This document shows positions 10,501 through 17,262 of a stretch of DNA of 33,323 nucleotides, piece by piece. A program made the position numbers and the translations under genes. The stretch spans positions 1 through 33,323 of the forward strand of contig JAAEPE010000881.1 in NCBI GenBank assembly GCA_024222395.1, read 5' to 3'. The notes under the pieces were generated by a model that did not search any database, was not told where the DNA came from, and saw nothing but the letters and a program-made list of their open reading frames with translations. Source of the DNA: Myxococcales bacterium (GTDB taxonomy: Bacteria; Myxococcota_A; Polyangia; Haliangiales; Haliangiaceae). Position 1 is the stretch's first letter. Each line of letters starts with the position of its first letter.

Positions 10501-13500
10501 TTGATGTCGATGCCCGGCGTGGTAGTCGGTGCGGCAATCGGTGCGGCAATCGGTGCGGCAATCGGTGCGGAAATCGGTGCGGCAATCGGTGCGGCAATCG
10601 GTGCGGAAATCGGTGCGGAAATCGGTGCGGAAATCGGTGCGGAAATCGGTGCGGAAATCGGTGCGGAAATCGGTGCGGCAATCGGTGCGGCAATCGGTGC
10701 GGCAATCGGTGCGGCAATCGGTGCGGCAATCGAGGGAAGCTGCCCGGACGTCGTCATGGTAGTGGCTGCAAGTCCCATAAAACTGGTCTGTGCTGCCTGT
10801 AGATACGCAGCGTGAGCATCGGCCATGTTCTTTTGAAACTCAGCGTGCACATGCGCGGTTTGGCTCTGAGCCTCTTGCCACGCATGCACCCAGCCGGCTG
10901 GCACACCTGCGAAGGCGGGCAGCGAAACGGGTGGCATGGGCGCAGCGGTCTGAGTACGAAGAGCTGGAGCTTGGGTAGCTACGGCATCGGGTGAGGGCTT
11001 GTTCGTCATAGTCAGTATCGGGTCATGGCTGGTTGGGGTGGATTTCACTGGCGCCGAGCGTTGCGGAGAGGCAGTCACTGGGGCCGCTGTGGGTTCTTCG
11101 GGATTCGCCGTCGGAAGTGCGGAGGCCCCGCCTTCCGGTGGATAGATGCGACCGTAGTTGGAACCATCAATCGCCAGCGGTAGCTTCATTTTGATAGCCG
11201 TCGTGGGATCGACAGGCTCTCGCCAGCCTTCCCACAGCAAGCCGAGATCGAGTTCATGCCCCTCGGCAATCAGTCGGGCTAGCGCAAGCAAGAAGTTGCG
11301 ATGGCCGTCTTGGCCTTTCTGATCAAGACTGATGACCGAGGCCTGTCGTGAGCCCTCGGCCAAGCAGCGCGAGACCATAGAACCGAGCACCTTCGCAGGA
11401 CCAACTTCGAGAAACGTGCGCGCCCCCTCTTGCCACATGGCGTCGATCATCTCGACAAAGCGAACGGGATTGCCGATTTGCTCGGAGAGCTGAGCACGCA
11501 TCTCGGCTGCGCCCGTCGGGTAGAGAGAAGCCGTGGCGTTGGCGTAGACCGGCAGGTCGGCCTTCTTGAACTCGAGTGACTCGAGACTCTCGTGCAGTGG
11601 CTTGCAAGCATCGGCAACAATGGGACTGTGGAACGCCGAGGCCACCGGTAGACGGGTGGCATGAATATCCTGCTCCGCACAGATAGCTTCGATGGCATCG
11701 ATGGCGTGCACAGGTCCTGAGAGCACGACCTCGCTCGGGCCATTGTGGTTAGCAACCACGAGGCCTTCAATCTGTGTTTGGCTGGCAACCAGACTGCGCG
11801 CCCCTTCGATTGTCGTGCGCAAGACAGCCATTGCACCGGGCTTGACGGCAGCTTCGTGCATGAGCTTGCCTCGAGTCTTTGCTGCCTCGAGAACGTCGCG
11901 GGCGCTGAGCACGCCGGCGGCATGGAGAGCTGTCACTTCGCCAAGGCTGTGCCCCCCAACCATGTCGGGACGTAGGCTCACGCCCTCGAGTAGGCGCAGC
12001 ATACTGAGACTCGTTGCGACGATGCCGGGCTGGGCCCAGCGGGTCTCGCGCAGCTTGAGCTGCAGAGCCTCGCGCGCATCGTTATCAAAGACCGGCACAG
12101 GGAAAACGTGCCCGGCCAGAGTGCTGGTGCCCTCATCTTGGCTGGTCCAGTCACGCATCTCCGAGTCATCCCAGATGCTGCGAGCGTCCTTGAAATTCAT
12201 AGCCAGGTCTTTGCCCATGTCGACGTACTGGCTACCTTGGCCAGGGAAGACATAGGCGAGCTTGCCCTCTACGGGGCCGTGGCCATAGCAGGTGCCCTTT
12301 GGCGTTGAGAAGGGAGAGGGCTCTGCACCCGAGATCCTCGCGACTGCAAGCTCGAGTTCTTTCTCAAGCCCGTCGCTATCACTGGCGACGATCGTTAGGC
12401 GATGTGCAGAGACCTGGAACTCTGCCTGGGACTCTCTTGAGAGTAGCGCGATCGGAACGCCGACGCGGATGCGCTCGATAATCTTGGTAGCGAGTTTGGC
12501 CAGCGCCAGCGCGTTATCGGCGCCGAGACACACGAGTTCCGAAGATTGCGTTCGCAGACGAGGAGCGGACTGCTCAGTTCCTGTGTACTCCTCCAGGGCA
12601 ATGTGAAAGTTGGAACCACCGAAGCCAAAGGAGCTAACGCCCGCGCGACGAGGATGATTGTCCTTGCGCACCCAAGGCCGCGCTTCGGTGTTCAAGTAGA
12701 ACGGACTCTTCTCGATCTCCAGAGCGGCATTGGGCCTATCGACTTTTGCCGTTGGCGGGAGAACCTTGTGGTGCAGGGCCATCACCGCCTTAAAGAGGCC
12801 GGCGGCTCCTGCCGCGGCTTTCGCATGACCAATCTGCGACTTCACGCTACCGAGTGCGCACCACTGTCGCTCAGCTTTGCCAGTGGCGTTGAACGAGAGT
12901 TCCAAACCGCCAAATTCCGCTGCGTCTCCCGCCTTGGTGCCGGTACCGTGAGCCTCTACTAACTCCACCGTATCGGAGCTGTAACCAGCATGCTTGTAGG
13001 CCCGCTCGATCGACGTCGCTTGCCCCTTCGAAACCGGTGCGTAGACACTCTTTGAGCGCCCGTCGGAGCTACTCCCGATGCCGGTGAGTACCGCGTAGAT
13101 CGGGTCTCCATCTCGCTCTGCATCGGCAAGACGCTTAAGAGCCACCATGCCAAGACCTTCGCTGAGCATCGTGCCGTCGGCTTGGTCCGAGAACGGGCGA
13201 CAGTCGCCGCTCGCGCTCAATGCAGGCGTTTTCGAGAAGCACATGTACATGAAGATGTCGTTCATGGTGTCGACACCGCCTGTGATCACAACGTCCGAGT
13301 CGCCCATGTAGAGTTCGTAGGCAGCCATGTGCAGGGCTGCGAAGGTCGAAGCACACGCCGCGTCTGTCACGCAGTTAGTGCCCCCCAGATCGAGACGGTT
13401 TGCGATACGACCGGCGACAACGTTGCCAAGCAACCCGGGGAAAGTGCTCTCTTGCCATGGCACGTACTCGTTGCCAATGCACTCGACGAGTTCATTGACT

Positions 13501-13997
13501 TTGGATTCGGGAAGGCCTGCGTTACGAGCTGCCTTGCGCCAAATGGGATGTTGCAATCGTCCTACCATCGAAGCGAGCAATTCCTGTGCAGAGGTCACTC
13601 CCAAGATGACTGACATCCGGGACTTGTCGATGTCGCGACGCTTGCCGCTCAGAGGAGAGCGGGCCGCGTCGTCCAACACGCGCTGAGCCATGATGAGCGC
13701 CAAGAGCTGCGCTGTATCCGTTGCCGGCATGATCGACGGCGGCACGCCCCAACCGAGAGCATCGAAGTCGACCTTGCCCAAGAAGCCTCCGCGTTTGGCA
13801 TAGGTCTTATCAGGAACCGTTGGATCTTCATCGTAATAATCATCGATGAGCCAGTGGCTCTCGGGTACTGGCCCCAAGAGGTCTTTGCCAGCCAAGATAT
13901 CTCTCCAAAAACCGGATGCATCGAGGGAGCCAGGGAAAAGAGCACTAACGCCAACGACGGCGAGAGGAGGACGTTGAGAACTAGAGGCTTGCGACAT
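7581..13997 (-). CDS. pfa2: PUFA synthase subunit Pfa2 (PfaA-like): KS-MAT-ACP-ACP-KR-DH
   Basis: Core subunit of the PUFA synthase, 2138 aa from the ATG at 13997. Approximate domains: ketosynthase 10-475 (Cys215 in DAACAS, His350 in EAHGTGT, His391 in GHAKAAAG); malonyl-CoA:ACP transacylase 580-880 (PGQGSQ, nucleophile Ser686 in GHSLGE, His792); Ala/Pro linker carrying a 12-bp minisatellite; two almost identical acyl carrier domains (LGIDSIKR phosphopantetheine site in each); ketoreductase (GGARGVTAA nucleotide loop, FSSVAARCGNAGQADYAMAN catalytic Ser/Tyr); C-terminal PKS-type dehydratase (HPYLEGHSIDG, FDGGLQ). A longer frame reaches 14096, but the conserved ketosynthase begins soon after MSQASS. 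This ATG lies inside the pfa1 3' end (17-nt overlap), indicating translational coupling. Only two ACPs are present, fewer than the roughly three to nine of many described PUFA synthases. Confidence 0.94.
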   Translation of the reverse strand: MSQASSSQRPPLAVVGVSALFPGSLDASGFWRDILAGKDLLGPVPESHWLIDDYYDEDPTVPDKTYAKRGGFLGKVDFDALGWGVPPSIMPATDTAQLLALIMAQRVLDDAARSPLSGKRRDIDKSRMSVILGVTSAQELLASMVGRLQHPIWRKAARNAGLPESKVNELVECIGNEYVPWQESTFPGLLGNVVAGRIANRLDLGGTNCVTDAACASTFAALHMAAYELYMGDSDVVITGGVDTMNDIFMYMCFSKTPALSASGDCRPFSDQADGTMLSEGLGMVALKRLADAERDGDPIYAVLTGIGSSSDGRSKSVYAPVSKGQATSIERAYKHAGYSSDTVELVEAHGTGTKAGDAAEFGGLELSFNATGKAERQWCALGSVKSQIGHAKAAAGAAGLFKAVMALHHKVLPPTAKVDRPNAALEIEKSPFYLNTEARPWVRKDNHPRRAGVSSFGFGGSNFHIALEEYTGTEQSAPRLRTQSSELVCLGADNALALAKLATKIIERIRVGVPIALLSRESQAEFQVSAHRLTIVASDSDGLEKELELAVARISGAEPSPFSTPKGTCYGHGPVEGKLAYVFPGQGSQYVDMGKDLAMNFKDARSIWDDSEMRDWTSQDEGTSTLAGHVFPVPVFDNDAREALQLKLRETRWAQPGIVATSLSMLRLLEGVSLRPDMVGGHSLGEVTALHAAGVLSARDVLEAAKTRGKLMHEAAVKPGAMAVLRTTIEGARSLVASQTQIEGLVVANHNGPSEVVLSGPVHAIDAIEAICAEQDIHATRLPVASAFHSPIVADACKPLHESLESLEFKKADLPVYANATASLYPTGAAEMRAQLSEQIGNPVRFVEMIDAMWQEGARTFLEVGPAKVLGSMVSRCLAEGSRQASVISLDQKGQDGHRNFLLALARLIAEGHELDLGLLWEGWREPVDPTTAIKMKLPLAIDGSNYGRIYPPEGGASALPTANPEEPTAAPVTASPQRSAPVKSTPTSHDPILTMTNKPSPDAVATQAPALRTQTAAPMPPVSLPAFAGVPAGWVHAWQEAQSQTAHVHAEFQKNMADAHAAYLQAAQTSFMGLAATTMTTSGQLPSIAAPIAAPIAAPIAAPIAAPISAPISAPISAPISAPISAPISAPIAAPIAAPISAPIAAPIAAPIAAPTTTPGIDINALMLEVVAEQTGYPADMLELTMDLEGDLGIDSIKRVEILSLVQDQVPGLPEVDAAHMGTLRTLGEIVDYLCSLGGASSSHAAASLPVAVATPGIDINALMLEVVAEQTGYPADMLELTMDLEGDLGIDSIKRVEILSLVQDRVPGLPDVDAAHMGTLRTLGEIVDYLLSLSGQVAASGSQLPAESTPTSQEVPVASTSPAQSGDPTLSRYVLRTVESPATGLAQPGLWEEQPLYVSDDGRGLAQVLVAKLKTQGIRAELLATPQALPEKARALIYLGGLRAFKTRVDAMCVNRDAFVAARSLAPALSEFGGVFVTVQDTGGNFGLGSRNDVSAWSAGLPALVKTAAQEWPKASLKAIDIEMGSRTHDDIANAIAEELVGGGAELEVGLCADGKRLALRSVEVKLDPAAASNGAGPIAPGDVVVVSGGARGVTAASVLRWAEATKACFVLLGRTALKDESPAVADAKDDASIKRALLAESKAKGESPPPAELGKAARAVLANREIRQTLACLEKVGSRGRYIAVDVTDSDALSRVLGEVRQSLGPIKGLVHGAGVLADKHIAQKTDEQFALVFDTKVKGLDALLLATANDDLRVLCAFSSVAARCGNAGQADYAMANEVLNKVAQAERARRGPGVLVKSLGWGPWEGGMVSPQLKSHFASMGVAMIPLALGAQMLTDELAGAAPEEVELVLGGEPRSFALVDPSGEGRRLDMEVRLDKQTHPYLEGHSIDGTAVVPLVLAAQWMARLARTYRPDLELTSLRDLKVLKGVRLDSYRGGGDRFKLRCHELGEGDGITLMLIIESIAGVPHYSAKAQMVTRREPLEGGKPKLEVEAFSGPALYGEDSLLFHREGFRVIEELEGVSEAGAAGRLVVEDSEMPQAGEVGIFDGGLQLAVLWSGKLLGGSTLPTSIAELRGGAGFGNGFEKAMGDAVECVVVGRDSNRNRAVSDIVFLDAKGTRIAELVGVENYLRPNS
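10000..10231 (-). repeat. ACP2-encoding copy of a 232-bp direct repeat
   Basis: This stretch encodes the second acyl carrier domain of Pfa2 and is nearly identical in DNA and protein to 10291-10522 at a fixed offset of 291 bp. The visible protein differences are few, such as DQVPGLPEV versus DRVPGLPDV. Such tandem ACPs are typical of PUFA synthases; the high DNA identity points to recent duplication or ongoing gene conversion. Confidence 0.9.
10291..10522 (-). repeat. ACP1-encoding copy of a 232-bp direct repeat
   Basis: Encodes the first acyl carrier domain of Pfa2, paired with the copy at 10000-10231. It carries the same LGIDSIKR attachment site for phosphopantetheine. It lies next to the 12-bp minisatellite, which forms the linker leading into this domain. 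Confidence 0.9.
10527..10730 (-). repeat. 12-bp x 17 in-frame minisatellite in pfa2
   Basis: Seventeen tandem 12-bp units of cggtgcggMaat fill exactly 204 bp. Ten units read ...gcggcaat (encoding Ala-Ala-Pro-Ile) and seven read ...gcggaaat (Ser-Ala-Pro-Ile). In plus-strand order the types run AAASAASSSSSSAAAAA. The tract is the flexible linker between the malonyl-transacylase region and the ACPs. Blocks of the same variant suggest growth by slippage or unequal exchange. Confidence 0.95.
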
Positions 13998-15717
13998 GAT
14001 GGTTGGACCGTGGATGGGTAGAGTGAGACTGCGTGGCCACAGACTTGGTGGATGAGTGCAGAGGGGACTGCGTGGTGGCGGAATCGCCGACGGCAAGAGA
14101 GAAGACTCGAGGGCGAAAGTCGAAGGCTTCCGAAGGCGGCGCGAGACCGCCTGAGCGAAGCTGTTGGGCGCGCGTGCACTGGGCCGCGCCTTCCAAGAGG
14201 TTGAGTGCCACCTGCGCTACGCGGCGCTCTTTGGGGGCTTCGAGAAAGCTGCCTCGTGCCCACCGATTGAAGGCTCCCATCGCCGGCCCACACCAGATTT
14301 GAAAGTCCACCCGCCGCTCCGAGTGGCCTGCAATCGCCCATCGGCTGGCCTGTCCCAGGTAGGAGCGGAAGACCAAGGCCATGAGGTGCTTGGGTGAGGC
14401 TTCCGCCTTGCTGACCTCTCGCGGATCCCGCTCTATCCAAAAGGACCGAGTCTTGGCCCAGGCATCGGTAAAACTCTCACGGAGAATTTGAGATTCCACA
14501 CGTTCTCGATCGGAAGCGAGTATTTCTTCGAGGCTAGAATGCTCTTTGTAGAGTTCGTAGAGCTTGGCGGCCCGCGCAGCAAACATCGTGCCGTGCTTGA
14601 GTACCTGCACCTCGACACCCATCTCGAACATGTCTGCGGCAGGAGCCATGACAACATCGCCGATGTCGGCCTTGGCCAGCATCTCTTTGCCGCTGGCATC
14701 TAGACCAGACTCAATGCAAGCCTGGTTGACGGAACCTGTGACAACGTAGGCGGCACCGAGCGCGTAGGCCGATGCGACTGCAGCAGGGGTTCCCAGGCCA
14801 CCCGCCGCACCAACTCGAATCGGCCTGGCGTAGCCTTGCTCCCTACAGATCTCATCGCGCAATGCCATCAGAGAGGGCAAGAGAACGGTCAGTGGGCGAT
14901 TGTCTGTGTGCCCGCCCGAGTCGGCCTCGGCGGTAATGTCCTCAGCGACAGCGACCGAGCGCGCGAGCAGTGCTTCTTCTTGGGTGAGCTTGCCCTCGGC
15001 GACGAGTTTCTTAAGCATCACGGCCGGTGCTGGACGCATGAAATGGGCCGCCGTCTGCGGATGAGAGACCTTGGCGAAAACGTGATTCTTGCGAAGAACG
15101 CGCCCCTCCGCATCTCGATGCAGACCATGGCAGGCGTAGCGAACGATGTAGGGCGTGAGGCCAAGGTAGGCGGCGGCAGAGACTCGGCGAACGCTACGCT
15201 CTATGTAGAGGTCGGCCACGGCTTCCTCGAGAGCGGGCTCGTGGGGAGAGTGAATGAGATTGGCCCCCCAAGGCATAGCATCGCCAAGCTCGCGCTCTAG
15301 CTCATCGATGGCTGTCTCGACCCGAGAGCGTGAGAGACCAGCTGCTCCGAAGAAGCCCAACATGCCTGCCCGAGCCATCTCGATGACCATCTCTGTGGTC
15401 GCGATGCCGTTGGCCATCGCGCCAGCGACATAGGAGAAGCGCGTGCCGTGGGCCTCGTGAAAGGAGGGATCGCCGAGCCATTCCGGGTAGATCGGGGGCA
15501 GGAGAGCGAGGAGAGGAAATGCCGGGGCTGCGAGCTCAGCGGTGCTTTGAACCAGCCGACCTCCAAGGCCGACACCACGGTGTCCGCTGGCCGACTGGAC
15601 CAGGTAGGCGGGCCTGCGAAAGTCGCTGGCCCCGAGCCATGCTCCCCCAGCCGAAAAGGCTGGTGCAGTGTTGGATTCAGGGGTCCAAAGTCCGGTGTTT
15701 TGCCTGTATTCTTGCAT
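13981..15717 (-). CDS. pfa1: PUFA synthase enoyl reductase Pfa1 (PfaD-like)
   Basis: Trans-acting enoyl reductase of the PUFA synthase, an FMN-dependent TIM-barrel protein of the PfaD/nitronate-monooxygenase type, 578 aa. It reduces the trans-2-enoyl-ACP intermediate in cycles where a saturated segment is needed. Visible family features are the FSYVAGAMANGIATTEMVIE and GMLGFFGAAGLS stretches, the SGGHTDNRPL flavin-site region and the phosphate-binding VGAAGGLGTP with GAAYVVTGSVNQ. The C-terminal 40 or so residues are Ser/Thr/His-rich and look like a non-conserved tail; the pfa2 start codon is embedded in them. The start is ATG 15717, with a GTG directly before it. First gene of the pfa operon, divergent from the TetR gene. 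Confidence 0.93.
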   Translation of the reverse strand: MQEYRQNTGLWTPESNTAPAFSAGGAWLGASDFRRPAYLVQSASGHRGVGLGGRLVQSTAELAAPAFPLLALLPPIYPEWLGDPSFHEAHGTRFSYVAGAMANGIATTEMVIEMARAGMLGFFGAAGLSRSRVETAIDELERELGDAMPWGANLIHSPHEPALEEAVADLYIERSVRRVSAAAYLGLTPYIVRYACHGLHRDAEGRVLRKNHVFAKVSHPQTAAHFMRPAPAVMLKKLVAEGKLTQEEALLARSVAVAEDITAEADSGGHTDNRPLTVLLPSLMALRDEICREQGYARPIRVGAAGGLGTPAAVASAYALGAAYVVTGSVNQACIESGLDASGKEMLAKADIGDVVMAPAADMFEMGVEVQVLKHGTMFAARAAKLYELYKEHSSLEEILASDRERVESQILRESFTDAWAKTRSFWIERDPREVSKAEASPKHLMALVFRSYLGQASRWAIAGHSERRVDFQIWCGPAMGAFNRWARGSFLEAPKERRVAQVALNLLEGAAQCTRAQQLRSGGLAPPSEAFDFRPRVFSLAVGDSATTQSPLHSSTKSVATQSHSTHPRSNHHVASL

Positions 15718-15741
15718 CACAGAAAGTAGTTACCGAGCGAA

Positions 15742-15775
15742 GTGCCACCCAGTGGCATGTGCTACCTGGTGGCAC
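15742..15775. promoter_or_regulatory. Two abutting TetR-type operator palindromes
   Basis: Two imperfect 17-bp palindromes lie end to end: gtgccacccagtggcat at 15742-15758 and gtgctacctggtggcac at 15759-15775. The outer 10 bases also form a perfect inverted repeat (15740-15749 with 15768-15777). They sit in the spacer between divergent pfa1 and the TetR-family gene, the usual site for a TetR operator that controls both directions. On the minus strand a TATAAG hexamer directly abuts the operators and could be a -10 element, but no convincing -35 was found. Confidence 0.65.
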
Positions 15776-15810
15776 TTATAGCTTCGAAGTATTGGAAAGG
15801 CGACAGAAAA

Positions 15811-16422
15811 TTGGGCGAATCCCCTCCGTCACTGCGAGAGCGAAAGAAGACCGAAACCCGTGCGGCTATCCTCAGAGAGGCACGCGCACTCTTTACCGTC
15901 CAAGGCTTCGATGGCGCCACCCTTGACGATATCTGCGCCAAGGTCTCCGTGTCTCGTCGAACGTTCTTCCGCTACTTCCCCAGCAAGGAAGCCTTGGTCT
16001 TTCCCAATCGTGAGGCGCGACTCGCTGAGTTTGCGGGCTTCCTCGAGGCGCGGCCCCAGGGAGAGGACACCTATTCGACCCTCCGCAAAGGCACGACCAT
16101 GTTTGCTGCCAGCTACAGCGGGAAGCGATTGCAACTGCTCGAGCTGCAATCGCTAATCGCTGGCTCCAGCACGTTACAAAACTGCGAGCGAGAGATCGAT
16201 CGAGAGTGGGAAGAAGTCATCCGTGCAGCTTTCGTTATCGAGTTCGGCGACGATGAGGCCGGTTGTCTGCGCGCGAGGATCTTGGCAGGAGCCACGATCG
16301 GAGTCGTCCGCGCAACCATGCGTCATTGGTATCAGGGAGACGGACGCGACAACCTAGCTCAGCTCGGCCTTGATGCCCTCGACGCTCTGCAGCGCGGTTT
16401 CCCCCTACCCGCGACTTCCTAG
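15811..16422 (+). CDS. TetR/AcrR-family transcriptional regulator
   Basis: A 203-aa DNA-binding repressor-type protein. The N-terminal helix-turn-helix is clear: RAAILREARALFTVQGFDGAT, then DDICAKVSVSRRTFFRYFPS, the standard TetR recognition helix with the FFRYFPSKEAL ending. The C-terminal ligand domain is divergent, as usual for the family. It is divergent from pfa1 with tandem palindromes between, so it probably represses the PUFA operon and itself, perhaps sensing an acyl-CoA or fatty acid (inference). The frame stays open back to a GTG at 15742 and an ATG at 15757, but those lie within the operators. TTG 15811, preceded by ggaaagg about 10 nt upstream, gives the most sensible protein. 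Confidence 0.85.
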   Translation: MGESPPSLRERKKTETRAAILREARALFTVQGFDGATLDDICAKVSVSRRTFFRYFPSKEALVFPNREARLAEFAGFLEARPQGEDTYSTLRKGTTMFAASYSGKRLQLLELQSLIAGSSTLQNCEREIDREWEEVIRAAFVIEFGDDEAGCLRARILAGATIGVVRATMRHWYQGDGRDNLAQLGLDALDALQRGFPLPATS

Positions 16423-16439
16423 CGCGGCGACCGTTTTGA

Positions 16440-16912
16440 ATGGCTCTGCCGCCCTCAAGAGCCATCGACGAGCAGTGCTTCAAGTCTTGGGACGATGTTG
16501 CCAATCGCCTCGGGCCCCTTGATCGAGCCTTCGAATCGCAAGTCACTCCCAGTGCCATCGGCGCGGGGTTTCACGAACCTGGGAATCAACCGACAGCCGT
16601 AGTTGGCCTCATCCAAAGAGACCGCGAACACGATTTCTTGCAACTACTGCGGCACCCAATCACGCATCCAACATCGAACTCGCTTTCTGGAGCGCGAGGT
16701 TGCGATGCCACCTTCGCAACCATCAGAGAGGCGCTCTGTGCCACAGCGAACCTCAAGCGACTCGCCAAACTCGGCCTGCACCACCGCGATAGCTCATGGG
16801 CGGCGGCCACCCTTGGCCTCGTCTTCGCTACGGCCTTCTGCTTCATCTCTGCAGCTGCACGCTGGCTTTCACCCGGAACCACCATCATTTCCCGTCCCGC
16901 TTGCGCGGGACA
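16440..16912 (+). pseudogene. No intact gene; possible degraded zinc-ribbon/membrane protein
   Basis: About 470 bp follow the TetR gene with no convincing intact gene. One plus frame has a CNYCGTQSRIQHRTRF stretch (near 16630-16690), like the second knuckle of a zinc ribbon. It is interrupted upstream by a stop. A different plus frame, near 16800-16870, encodes a hydrophobic segment (LGLVFATAFCFISAAA). Together they could be a frameshifted zinc-ribbon membrane protein. A competing minus-strand frame at 16455-16643 (ending EALLVDGS) is equally unproven. A 7-bp hairpin (gtcccgc, ttgc loop, gcgggac) occupies 16894-16911 but has no T run. Confidence 0.25.
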
Positions 16913-17104
16913 CTAGTACTACCTAGTCACTTTTGCTTGACGATTGCTGACTCAAGTGATCTACCCTTTGGATGTGACGTTTCAGAAGAAGTGGGAGATT
17001 GCACTCGAGCAAATCGACAAAGCCATCGCGTCGGGCGTACGCAAGCACGTCGTTCTTGGAGATGCAGGCTACGGCGATGTGGGCTCGTTTCGAAGTAGTA
17101 CTAG
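16913..17104 (+). mobile_element. IS701-family transposase remnant between short inverted repeats
   Basis: The plus frame from about 16959 to 17095 reads LDVTFQKKWEIALEQIDKAI, then GVRKHVVLGDAGYGDVGSFR. This matches the region around the second catalytic Asp of IS701-type DDE transposases (family pattern ...VVLADAGYGD...F R). Only about 45 residues of a protein that is usually over 400 aa remain, with neither end present, so it is inactive. A perfect 10-bp inverted repeat, ctagtactac at 16913-16922 and gtagtactag at 17095-17104, brackets the fragment. Its right arm touches the MITE-like element that starts at 17101. The family call rests on a short motif. Confidence 0.65.
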
Positions 17105-17262
17105 ACCGCTGAGCGCAAACAATGATCGGTCTAATGGTCCTACTTTCCCGATTGCAGCGTTGCCCATTTCGTCATTTGCCCCGGCAAGATCCTCATTCGC
17201 GCCTTGCACTCGAAAGCTCAGAACTCACCAGCCTCGGTCATTCTTTTCGCTCGACGGTCTAG
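17101..17262 (+). mobile_element. MITE-like element, right copy (complete, 162 bp)
   Basis: A 162-bp non-coding element bounded by ctagaccgctgagcg (17101-17115) and cgctcgacggtctag (17248-17262). These are terminal inverted repeats matching at 13 of 15 positions. CTAG at each edge could be the target-site duplication, as reported for IS630/Tc1-like elements that insert at TA or CTAG; this is an inference. Bases 17101-17237 reappear inverted at 1-137 on the far side of the pfa operon. A related string, cggtctaatggtc, is internal near 17126 and resembles the right flank, cggtctagtggtc. Confidence 0.75.

Noticed and set aside
10527..10730. CRISPR-like regular repeat array
   Set aside because: Units are 12 bp, directly abutting, without spacers, and in frame within pfa2; it is a coding minisatellite.
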